Shown here: positions 23,856 through 33,409 of the stretch, one piece after another | Layout: each line of letters starts with the position of its first letter | How positions within the stretch are numbered: position 1 is the first letter of the stretch | Assembly: GCA_963965975.1 (NCBI GenBank) | Contig: OZ014422.1 | Span: 2,542,001-2,606,000, forward strand | Reading direction: 5' to 3' | Source: Xestospongia bergquistia | Lineage: Eukaryota > Porifera > Demospongiae > Haplosclerida > Petrosiidae | DNA: 64,000 nt | Program-made: the position numbers and the translations under genes | The notes under the pieces: generated by a model | Told to the model about the DNA's origin: nothing | The model's input: only the letters and a program-made list of their open reading frames with translations | Database searches by the model: none

Positions 23856-24956
23856 ATGGTAAGTAAACAATAATGAACCGGTTATATAAAATGATGGACT
23901 TGAAATAGATAGATTTATAATAATATTATTTTAAATCATGGCAACTATTAGTGAGGTCCCAAGCTGTAAGTTAATACTTATGTTTATTATATAACAGAAG
24001 ATGATACCACAATAGCCTTTTAGAAGGAAATACAAAATAGATACTTTTGCTATACAGTGATATAACATGAATATTATAATCTTTAATCACCCACCTATTC
24101 CAATTAATGCCCACTTTACCATAGTTATATCACTCTAGGCCGAACGATATAACATACACAGTCAACTTGAACACTGTAAGTGATAATATAATATATCTTT
24201 ATGTTAGAGTTTTATTTCTAATAAACAGTACAATCAAAATATGTCGGTACCGGCCATGCTGACATGACAAAATAGTAAGTTAATTTAGACCACAATATTG
24301 TAATGTGATCCATTTTGTCGAACTGTTTCTGTGTGTTAATTATGACAAAAGCTAAATAATTCATAAATTACTTTAGCAGTGAGTAATGTAAATTAATTAA
24401 TTATGCTGTTTGCTAGATACATTAAGTATAATCATGACTACTGAAATGATTACTTTGCACATGTTAACATTACTGACATGTAGCTTAGTCAGGTTCCTTA
24501 GGAAATTGTTGTATTAACTTCAAAGTATATAGTATTGCCCGCTAACCTGTTCTGTCAACTGTCAACATGTTATGCAATAACTAGTCTTGTTCTAAAAATA
24601 GCACAAAAATGTTACTATTTTTAGTAACATGTTCCAATATTAGCTACATATGTTACATACTTAAACTCAATCCTGTGTTTCATAAAGTGCATCATGGCAA
24701 CAATGACTTGTTTTAATTTGTTACTAGTGAATGGGTAGTTAATCAACATCGTGACTCATTTGCTTCTTATATTGGACATCATCATTTGTTAGAATTCTTT
24801 GCTATAGCAGAAAATGAATCTAAAGCACGAATTAAGTTTAATTTCATTCAGGTAATGTGAATAATCTTGTAATAAGGATATTTAATTATTGTTGTTGTTG
24901 TTTAGAAAATGCTCCAACCATGTGGTCCTCCTCCCGAGAAACCTAAAGAAGATTAA
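23856..24956 (+). CDS. SF3B5: Splicing factor 3B subunit 5 (SF3b10)
   Basis: Exons 24139-24175, 24239-24274, 24728-24851 and 24906-24956 encode AERYNIHSQLEH, LQSKYVGTGHADMTK, EWVVNQHRDSFASYIG, AIAENESKARIKFNFIQ and KMLQPCGPPPEKPKED. This is close to human SF3B5 throughout. The first of these exons starts in phase 0 with no methionine. The only fitting start I find is ATG at 23856-23858, directly followed by a GTAAGT donor, so the first coding exon is the start codon alone; it gives M-AERYNIHSQLEH against human M-TDRYTIHSQLEH and 86 residues, the human length. A different ATG at 23938 (MATISEVPS) has a donor in the wrong phase. The protein is a small structural subunit of the U2 snRNP SF3b complex in the nucleus. 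Confidence 0.93.
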
Positions 24957-25123
24957 TCTTGTTTTGTCATTTCTTGTTTCATTTTCAATTTGTAATATCA
25001 CTGTTGTCAATAACACAATTATAAAAATTCCATAAAAAATTGCACACGAAAATAATTTTTAAAAAATATATATAAATATATATATTTGAAAATCTTTGAT
25101 TTAAAAACAAAGTATGAAATAAT

Positions 25124-26437
25124 TCACTTCTTTTTTGGTGTAGGGCGGAGTTCATCTCTTGACAATAAATCAGCCTGACATTACAAAACTAAAATGTTAC
25201 CACAAGAAGATACACCAATGTACCTTTCTTGTCGGTTCTGGGATTCTTTTATGAGAACATGCCAACACTAATTTTGTTGCAGTCTCTAAAGAGAGTTTAT
25301 GACCAATTGATACAAAAACGGGATTACAAGCATCATCTGATGTTCTAATCGCCTACATAAATTTTCATAACATATAGTTGTTGCTAATAAACTGTTACCC
25401 TTCCCAAAATTTTCCCAGAATCTCCTCTCAAATCAAAGTAGTCACCTTTCTTCATCAGTTTGCTCACCTAAAGTGACAAAATTTAAACTAATTAATCTTG
25501 TAATTGCAGTACTTGCCTTGTACTTAAATTCAGGACTCTTTGATAACCCATCAACATTAAATAATTTCTTCGCTACACCAACACAGGGAATACCAGAGAG
25601 AACCCCAAGATGGCTGGCTAAACCAAGACCTTAAAAAGCAATAGTAGTAAGATTATAAATATCAATCATACCAGCTGGATGTAATATTCCATTACCATCT
25701 ACTAATATTACCTAATAAAGGAGACACCTCATCATAAGAAGATTACTGGATGTTTTTACTTTACCTGCGGCACAAGTTCTGGTTTTTCCCTTACAACTTC
25801 CTTCAATCGATCCATAAGAAAGCCTACCTCACGAAATGCTAAAAATCCTGGTATATAAGGCTCTGTCATAGTGACTATAGCTTTACTGACATGGAGAACC
25901 TATGCAGACAGAATATGCTTATATGAGGTTTTATAATGGTGAGTTACTTGGAGATCTGGGAAGCTCAGAATAGTAAGCATGGCACAGGCTTGTTCTGTTC
26001 CTTTCACAAATGATATATCAACTCCACCCACATAATTTAGACTAGCAAATAGGTCTTGTCCAGATTTCCAGGATCTCACGTCTGGTGAGTCAGCAGTAAT
26101 GAGTTGAGATTTGAGGTGAATCTGTTTACTTCAGTGTGTGTGTGTTAATTAATATCTCATATTATAATGTATACGCTACCTCTTCCAAATGCGTTTCTTT
26201 TCAAGAAGTTCAGGGGAAAGATCAGTTTGATCTATGAGATAAAACAATGCAAAACATTTGCTGACAATAATATATATATATAATGATGTTACAAGAGATC
26301 ATTAATAAAATTAATAATAACATTCAATCTTCATTATTATTATAGCAGTCTAATACTTTACAGATAATTTAAGACTTACCAATTGTTTCCTCTTCTTCGT
26401 CTTCAGATTCAGTGAGATTCTCTTCTCTGGTAGCCAT
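25124..26437 (-). CDS. ENDOV: Endonuclease V (inosine-specific nuclease)
   Basis: The start MATREENLTESEDEEEETI gives an acidic head not needed for the fold. Then follow SPELLEKKRIWKR, SLNYVGGVDISFVKGTEQAC (catalytic Asp in VDISF), TEPYIPGFLAFREVGFLMDR (the PYIPGFLAFRE motif with catalytic Glu) and VILVDGNGILHPAGLGLASH (DGNG-HP-LA motif). Next are GIPCVGVAKKLF, SDDACNPVFVSIGHKLSLET (SxGHxxSL) and KRIPEPTRKADLLSRDELR; the stop is at 25124-25126. All hallmark residues of the family are present. The enzyme cuts RNA (and DNA) near inosine. It is tail to tail with SF3B5 (167 bp) and head to head with DNAL4 (197 bp). Confidence 0.95.
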
Positions 26438-26634
26438 TTTCTGACCTATTTTTTAATAAATTTTTACACGCTAGTCGTCCCAAATATTTTAAAGCTGACT
26501 TGTTACCATAGTAACCACTAAATATATTGCTTCGGGCTCTAAAAAAGAGTGAGTACACTCGTAGGATAGTGTATCAGTGTCTCTCACTTGAATATCTATC
26601 ACATATGCTGTAATGTTTGCTTTTAGAACACATT
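26438..26634. promoter_or_regulatory. Divergent promoter region, ENDOV / DNAL4
   Basis: These 197 bp lie between the two start codons. TTTTAG at 26621-26626 just upstream of the DNAL4 ATG looks like a splice acceptor, so DNAL4 probably has a non-coding first exon that uses part of this region (a donor-like GTGAGT lies near 26549). Confidence 0.5.
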
Positions 26635-27317
26635 ATGACTGAAGAAGGAGGAGCAGAGGGGGTTGCAACTACTGGAGGAACAACTGGAGGGGAGGGAGCA
26701 ACAAGTGGATATGACTATCGTAAACTCCACAACTATCCACTTGTCAAGGTAGGTAGAAAACTAAATAAAAATGACATTATTTTAGATTTTTTAAAATTTA
26801 GTTTTCAGATATGAATGAAGAGATGAGAATAGAAGCAATGGAGCTGTGTGTAACAGCTTGTGAAAAACATGCCAATTCTAATGAAGTGAGTATGTATTGT
26901 ACATTTGTCATTAATTTCTGGTTTTACAGGACAATGTATGATATGCACTGCTTTATAAAGTAGATGAATATCTCTGGCATAGAAGTCTCCTTTCTAAAGC
27001 AGTGCTTATCAAACACTGCCTTGTAAAACATGAAATTGATGAGTTTTATAATAACATAAATACATTATTATATTAACTATCCATGGCTACATGTAATGCA
27101 TATAAATGGAAGTTCATATTTTCTTCCTCGCTCACTCACACATATCTGTTAGGCAGCTGCCAAGATGATTAAAGAAACAATGGACAAAAAATTTGGTGCC
27201 TCATGGCATGCAGTGGTAGGGGAGGGATATGGGTTTGAAGTAACTCACGAAGTAAAGAACATGATGTACATGTTCTTTGCAGGTACTATAGCAGTATGTC
27301 TGTGGAAATGTGCATAA
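26635..27317 (+). CDS. DNAL4: Axonemal dynein light chain 4
   Basis: Exons 26635-26748, 26802-26885 and 27153-27317. The N-terminus is a glycine/threonine-rich head absent from human DNAL4. The rest follows the family closely: YDYRKLHNYPLVK, FSDMNEEMRIEAMELCVTAC, AAAKMIKETMDKKFGASWHA, GEGYGFEVTHEVKNMMYMFF and GTIAVCLWKCA-stop. It belongs to the LC8-related fold (DYNLL signature) and is a component of axonemal outer-arm dynein, so it indicates motile cilia. The last exon contains a cryptic donor-like GGTACT inside FAGTI, but reading through gives the conserved end. Confidence 0.95.
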
Positions 27318-27559
27318 CAGTACATTACTTGAGTCAAATATAAACAGGTTGTCTATTGTAGACAAACTCATTTGAAAAACCTTATACAAAAAATGTGCAA
27401 AGCAATTGATGATTATACCGAAAAAGGACATGTGAGACAAATTTTTTGCGTGGAACATAATATTAATAATATATCAATTATTGGTTTAGATCAACACACA
27501 CACATATACAATTATAAAACATAAGATAATTGTTGAGATGTGATTCTATCGTATGAACA

Positions 27560-30125
27560 CTATAAAGATTCATGGGCAGCAAAAGGATTTAATGATCCAT
27601 AAAAGCTGTCCAAAGTTTCATCATGTCTGTTGCGATAATTCACTAGTCCTACTCTTCCTCTCTTCTTAGAAAGTCTATCTTTAAATTTTTCTACTTGAAA
27701 CTTGAATCTTTCCCATCGAGACGGCGTTTGTAAATCAATAAAACTGAAATTAGCAGTCTCTGTTGTTTTGCGTTTGAAGCGTCGGTAAGGAATATAACTA
27801 GCAATTAGTACAATACAAATAACTACAATAACTAGAAAGACAATAATAATAGCAATTGCTGTTGTACTTGTAGCAACAACATCGATTGGTCTAGCTGAAT
27901 AAAAAAAGATAAAATGACAATTACATACTGTTTCATACTGGTAAAATATGTGACTGTAATATATAGTGAGTAGTGACAAATGTTGACTGATACTGGTACA
28001 TGTATTATTAATTGATATCTATTGTTAGGAAATGAGGGATTAGTGTAGGCAATTGTATACTATTAACAAATTATTAAGAAAAATTAAAAGTTCCTGCCTC
28101 CTAGACTTCAATAGTTAGTATGTTACTTGTATAAAAGTTTGATTAATGCAAGGATTAGTAATTATTTCAGCAACTATTTAAAACTTACGCTGATTGATTT
28201 TAAATTTAAAAGTCTTATATTCTTGACTGACATTGTTCTTGTATGATGCATTAATTTGATATTGTCCACTTACGTCAAATAAACAAGCAAATTGATAATT
28301 ATTTGTTTTACCATCTAACACAGTATCATTACTATGACAAAATATTATGTGTTGAGTATTGTTAGTTAGAAGTGCCAACTCCCATGTAACTTTAATGGGA
28401 AAACTAAAGAATAAAATTAATTTGATTTAAAAATTAAAGGAGCTTACCTTCCTTGTGCTGAGACACGTACATAGATAGTTTCTCTAACATACATTTTTCC
28501 ACTGACAAGATTTAATTCAGGAGCACGAACAGGTTCTATATAATTAAGTCACATTTTGATTTACAATGGATATCTCATACCTAATACAGTAAAGGACTGT
28601 GTTGCATTTCCAATACTCAATTTACAACTACCTTTAGTACTTACATTTCTTACAACCTCTACAAAAACACTACAATTAGTTTCCTCTGGATAATACTGCT
28701 CTAAAGTGAAGTTAGATTCATTGCTTTGCCAAGTCTTAGAATTGTTAGGAAAATAGAAGCGATACTCAAACATTGTAGTTTCGTTGATTTTTTTATTATC
28801 ACTACTACCTGATTCTCCACTTGAGCCACTGTAACTGTGGGAGCCATCTTGACCAGCACCACTCTGTAGATAATGTCTTTGTGATACACTAGTGTTGTAC
28901 TTTGTATGGACACGAAAAGTAATATTACCAACTGAAAAATCTTTATTCTTGTTATGATTTTTTTGATATAAATGTAATTTTACATCCAAATTATAGTTTT
29001 CAGCTAAACACAAGGAATCAAGACAAAAATCACACACAATCACTTACTTCCAATGATGATCTCCTTATAGTCACATCCATAACTTGAATTTCCATCATAA
29101 GTAAAGGCATAAATTGTGGACTTGCCGGCAAATTCCCACGTATGGTTGACCTCCGCTATTGACACATTATATCGACAGCCAATATAGAAGGGAAGGGGTA
29201 AAGGAAACCTTGGGAATAACCTCGTGTAACAGAATAAGTAATAAATTGATTCAACTGATGCATTAGCTTGAAGGTGACTTGTCTTTCCAAGTATTGTTGA
29301 GTTAGAATCTATAGAGAGTTCTGTTGGTATGACTGTATTTTGATTTTTGTTTGATTGGTTACATATTAATGATTTCTCTAATGTTAATTCAAGACAACTG
29401 ATTTCTATATGAAAAACAAACAACAATCTATTATATTAGTTGATTATGAAGTTCACAGTGTGTAAACATTGTGACAACATTATGGAGGTTAATAGATGAA
29501 TTCTATCAACATGATTGCTAAGTGATTTTGTTCTGAAACATTATACCTCCTTTTTAAGCATTGAGGTGTCTGTACACATACAGTGAAAGGATCAACAACT
29601 GACTGGCATAACCTCTCTATTCAATCAGCTTTTTCATTAGTATTGTTGGCTCCAAGAGTTGACAGAACAATATACTATACAACTTTTCTTGTTTCTCCTT
29701 TATACTACATTACTATACTCTACTACTAACTTTCAATCCTACCTACAAAGAATTGAGACAATAGTCCTGCACATACACTGATTGGTAACTCCTGTCTCAT
29801 CCCCAGACTCCCTGACATTTGGACAGGTTGTTGGGGTGTCTGGGAATGAGACTACACAACTCCCTCTTCCAAGGCACAAATAAGAATTTTGTACATTATT
29901 ATAGCATATAGGCCAATGTTATGGTATATGTACTACCAACTGTAAATCTTATATAAGCTCAATATATAACATATTTCAGTTAGAGAAATAATATTATTAA
30001 ATTTATAATAGTTCTGGTGCTCACTAACCATCTTTAAAAACATTACCACAACTGTGGCTAGTACCAGCAGCTCTCCAGATCAATAAGACCAAAAGGATCA
30101 AACCTTTGAGCGAATAGTCCTTCAT
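27560..30125 (-). CDS. Type I membrane glycoprotein with PKD/Ig-like ectodomain, unassigned
   Basis: Six exons (about 30029-30125, 29048-29404, 28581-29003, 28450-28535, 28188-28405, 27560-27896). The start MKDYSLKGLILLVLLIWRAA is a signal peptide. The ectodomain of roughly 370 residues has very many N-glycosylation sequons and a serine/glycine-rich insert (SYSGSSGESGSS). A late beta-rich unit, YVRETIYVRVSAQG through FDVSGQYQINASYKN, looks like a PKD or Ig fold. A single helix (AIAIIIVFLVIVVICIVLIA) is followed by a basic cytoplasmic tail of about 85 residues, ending in SFYGSLNPFAAHESL; YGSL fits the Yxx-hydrophobic endocytic signal. The layout recalls PMEL/GPNMB/TMEM130-like proteins, but I do not recognise it firmly. 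Gene boundaries are supported by consistent splice phases. Confidence 0.6.
29794..29852. repeat. Short hairpin element in first intron
   Basis: GTCTCATCCCCAGAC at 29794-29808 pairs with GTCTGGGAATGAGAC at 29838-29852 (one mismatch) around a 29-bp loop. The loop contains CTCCCTGACATTTGGAC, a core shared with the inverted repeat at 11827-11934. Confidence 0.65.
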
Positions 30126-30244
30126 TGTAATAGCAAGAAGAGTTTGTACTAGTGGGTGTTACGACTTAGGGTGGAGTCACATGATCTAGTCTATTCATCA
30201 TGAATATCTTTAAAGTTGTTATTATAATAACTATTTTATAATAA

Positions 30245-31738
30245 CTATTTTTCACCACAAGTAATACCAAGCAATGGTTCCTGTTGAAATGGAAAAACAA
30301 TGCAATCAAATGACACATCTAAATTATTCAGCCAATCCTGACTAGCAGGACCAGCAAACATCTGTGTACTATTACAATTTAATGAGCAGAGCAATACTCC
30401 ATTAAAAGTACTCAAAACAAGAAGCCTGCTTGTATTATAATGTGTTAATTGAATGACCACACACAAGTGACCTACTGCAAGAAGAGAGTATCGATTACTT
30501 TCTTGCTTGAAGGAGTCATGTATAGAGAGATTTATTTCCGATACCAATAGATTTTGCTGGATATTCCATACATACAATATATTTGAATGAATCAGAGCAA
30601 GTAAAATTCCATCACAAGACAAACGAAATTTATCTCCTAAACTGATGAGAGAGTTCAAATGGTTTACTTCACCTCCTGGGGCAAAGATACTAATAAACTG
30701 TACATCACTAGAGAGATCGTTATGTGATCGACTGTTACTGGATTGCTGATAAGCAAACATGACTACACCTCCACCAAGCTTTATAAGAAGATAATGCTTG
30801 AGACAGAATCCCATACTGTTGTTAGCATGGGAATCAGGCTTTTTAACTAGGGCTATTGATTGTATGGGAATGTAATCACTTTCCAATGCTATTAAACCTT
30901 TTACTTGAGGATAATGAGTCACTCTTTGCACTACAACACTTGTTAGTTCTAATAAGACAAACTGTATCATCCAAGTCAAAGGAGATTTAATACTGGGTTG
31001 TTGTTGAGCTTCAACAATTAGTCCACATAATGAACAAGCTGACAGTTTGGCATATGGAGTCACAATTTCACTGTCAACCCATAGTTGTGTCTGTCCATTA
31101 TAACAATTTATTTGACCCCAGTCTGCAGAGTCTGTTGTAAAGAGTATATACTTCTTTGTTCTAGTAGCCCAAATGATACGATATTGTTCTGACAATCCAA
31201 AAGTTTTCAATGCTTGGTCATTGACTGAATTGTAGTAGGTAAATAGAATTTCATTAGATTTTTGAATGCATGCTAAGTTGTTTCCATAATTGTCCTCAAA
31301 AGCCATTTTTAGAACTGTATCACTTGTTCTGTGAGTATGTGTTGTACAATGAGCAAATATTTGCTTCATTTTATGAATATATGCCTGTAATGTTAGTCCA
31401 AGATGCATTTTTGATGAATAATGTTGTTGAGCAAGGTAGTCCTTAATGACAGGTGGGGTCAAACCAGATGACAGACACACCCATCTCCAGTATGGATCAC
31501 AAGATTGGATGGTTGTGTACCACTTCCGACAGACTTTCATGCAAATGAGGACATCTGATATCGTTAAATACTTTAGAACGAGACATAAAGCTGGTGAAGG
31601 TAAACAACATATGAAGTCTCTATAAATAAGGGTTGGCAGTCTTTCCAGAAGTTGTAGCTGTTCTTGGTGGCTACATTGAATAAAAAGGTGACATATCTTG
31701 TCTATGTTGCTACTTTCAACTGCAGAACAATGCTCCAT
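30245..31738 (-). CDS. F-box protein (paralogue 1 of a divergent pair)
   Basis: A single exon of 497 residues. An F-box lies at about residues 45-90: ICCLPSPALCLVLKYLTISD, then VLICMKVCRKWYTTIQ and PYWRWVC. This would dock SKP1 for a cullin-1 ligase. The remaining 380 residues show recurring beta-strand-like segments (FCLKHYLLIKLGGGVVMFAY, ILLALIHSNILYVWN, HLCVVIQLTHYNTSRLLVLS). They suggest a beta-propeller-like substrate domain, though no canonical WD repeat is obvious. It is paralogous to the plus-strand gene starting 71 bp away: same layout, similar F-box, and a shared LNTCQVD / LNNLDVS end motif. The substrate is unknown. Confidence 0.72.
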   Translation of the reverse strand: MEHCSAVESSNIDKICHLFIQCSHQEQLQLLERLPTLIYRDFICCLPSPALCLVLKYLTISDVLICMKVCRKWYTTIQSCDPYWRWVCLSSGLTPPVIKDYLAQQHYSSKMHLGLTLQAYIHKMKQIFAHCTTHTHRTSDTVLKMAFEDNYGNNLACIQKSNEILFTYYNSVNDQALKTFGLSEQYRIIWATRTKKYILFTTDSADWGQINCYNGQTQLWVDSEIVTPYAKLSACSLCGLIVEAQQQPSIKSPLTWMIQFVLLELTSVVVQRVTHYPQVKGLIALESDYIPIQSIALVKKPDSHANNSMGFCLKHYLLIKLGGGVVMFAYQQSSNSRSHNDLSSDVQFISIFAPGGEVNHLNSLISLGDKFRLSCDGILLALIHSNILYVWNIQQNLLVSEINLSIHDSFKQESNRYSLLAVGHLCVVIQLTHYNTSRLLVLSTFNGVLLCSLNCNSTQMFAGPASQDWLNNLDVSFDCIVFPFQQEPLLGITCGEK

Positions 31739-31809
31739 CTTAACAGGGGAGTGGCTGCCATTCGTATATCTACGGATACTTTATACACGTGTAACCACGT
31801 GGATAAACG
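31739..31809. promoter_or_regulatory. 71-bp divergent promoter of two F-box genes
   Basis: The start codons of two paralogous single-exon F-box genes on opposite strands are separated by 71 bp. The segment contains TACACGTGTAACCACGTGG (31785-31803), two CACGTG-like E-box sites. They are possible shared control sites; their use is untested. Confidence 0.55.
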
Positions 31810-33213
31810 ATGGCTGTAGTAAAGAGGAGACGTTTAGACGTTGTTGTTTTCGATGCTGTAGATTTTATTTCGTTACTTCCTACAACAACAATTTGCAGGA
31901 TTCTCTCCTACTTATCTCCGTCAGACGTTGTGAAATGTCTACGAGTGTCTTCGCGTTGGTACTCTGCAATTCAACAATGCACTGCTTACTGGATGAACCA
32001 AACAAGTCTATCGAGGTCACTTACACAGCGTCTCCTATCCTCATTTCCTTCTTTAATGCATTTAGTACTACGTTTTCAAGGCCAGTGTGCTCAGATTAAA
32101 GCAATCTGCTGTGAGACTAGCATGAAGAAACTTGTTATAAAAGAGATAACTCGTTCATCAAGAAAGACCAATGCCAATATCGAATTTATTGGGCAGGGAT
32201 GTTTTCTATACATCAAACAAGGGAAGAACCCTGAAATACAGAGACTGGTATTTAATGAGCAAGGAGATCAATTGATAATACTTGGAGCTTATTTGCTACA
32301 ATCTAACATAAAGTCTATATTATGGAGTTGTTATTCAAAGCATTGTATTACAATCCTAACGGATCAATACACATGGTGTAAATTATCACTGTGCAATAGT
32401 GCTCGAGCCCAATTACAATTGTGGGAAAATGTCATCAATGAATTTAGCCAAAGCCGAATGAAAGTTGCTGGGTGTACTACTTGTAGTCATATTGTTGTGG
32501 TTGATAGAGCTCGAATTGATCGACTTCGTTGGGAAGGTGTCTTTGTTCATTTAATATCTACAGAAGTCAAAGCCCAGACAGAAACACTAGATTTAAGTGT
32601 GTCTGGTTTGATTATTCCAATGGAAGTCAAGCCAAAACTCCAAGAGGTCATTGTCTTCCCAAAGCCAGGACACACTGTGGGTGATTCTCACCTACCTTGT
32701 AATTACCACTATATTGTTTTGCTTGTGGGTCAAGTGCTAATTATCTTTTATTATAGTCAATTGGATCATACCCTTGTTCTATTGAAGATACTCTGTCATG
32801 GTGAGCCTCAGAAAAACTTGATGACAATAGGTTCTTCCATGAAACTCTCCTCGAATGCATACAATCTCATAGTGAATGGTAGCACAGTATGGGATTTAGA
32901 CTGTATGGAACTGGTCTCAGACTTTAGTTCTACTTTCCATCAAGAACTGAGGTGTATTGCTATCGGTGTTATCTATACAATTTTAGTTGATAACACAAGA
33001 GATGATGGACATTGTTTTATTGTCACTACTTCAACTGGACAGATTGTGCATCAATTTCAAATTGGAAGTTGTAGCTTTGTTGCACATGATGAATGGTTGA
33101 ATACTTGTCAAGTGGATATCAAGAATATCATTTTTATAGCAATTGCCAAGGGGCAGGCCTCTAATCCCCAAGAATTAATATCACATGCCATAATTTGTAG
33201 TACTCAGAAGTGA
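31810..33213 (+). CDS. F-box protein (paralogue 2 of a divergent pair)
   Basis: A single exon of 467 residues. The F-box is near the N-terminus, about residues 15-60: VDFISLLPTTTICRILSYLS, PSDVVKCLRVSSRWYSAIQQ, TAYWMNQ. After it comes a long beta-rich region with no recognised repeat (CTTCSHIVVVDRARIDRL, YHYIVLLVGQVLIIFYY, TVWDLDCMELVSDF). It ends DEWLNTCQVDIKNIIFIAIA. Like its partner it lacks introns, which suggests an inverted duplication of an intronless gene. The predicted role is a substrate receptor of an SCF ubiquitin ligase. The next gene is convergent, with 196 bp between stops. Confidence 0.72.
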   Translation: MAVVKRRRLDVVVFDAVDFISLLPTTTICRILSYLSPSDVVKCLRVSSRWYSAIQQCTAYWMNQTSLSRSLTQRLLSSFPSLMHLVLRFQGQCAQIKAICCETSMKKLVIKEITRSSRKTNANIEFIGQGCFLYIKQGKNPEIQRLVFNEQGDQLIILGAYLLQSNIKSILWSCYSKHCITILTDQYTWCKLSLCNSARAQLQLWENVINEFSQSRMKVAGCTTCSHIVVVDRARIDRLRWEGVFVHLISTEVKAQTETLDLSVSGLIIPMEVKPKLQEVIVFPKPGHTVGDSHLPCNYHYIVLLVGQVLIIFYYSQLDHTLVLLKILCHGEPQKNLMTIGSSMKLSSNAYNLIVNGSTVWDLDCMELVSDFSSTFHQELRCIAIGVIYTILVDNTRDDGHCFIVTTSTGQIVHQFQIGSCSFVAHDEWLNTCQVDIKNIIFIAIAKGQASNPQELISHAIICSTQK

Positions 33214-33409
33214 GAGGAGTGTCTTTTGATTTGCTGAGTGCTGCATGATTTCTTCAGTTCTAACCAGTTATTCTCAACCACATAAGACATTATAGAAATA
33301 TTTTATTATTCTCATTGAAAATAAGAGACAAAAAGTTAATATTTAATCAAAATTATAAGGATTTTCAGTTATCTATACATTACATTAACAACTTTGTCAC
33401 AATATTATA

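Noticed and set aside
23938-23965. MATISEVPS as the SF3B5 start
   Set aside because: Its donor leaves phase 1, which does not join the AERYNIHSQLEH exon (phase 0).
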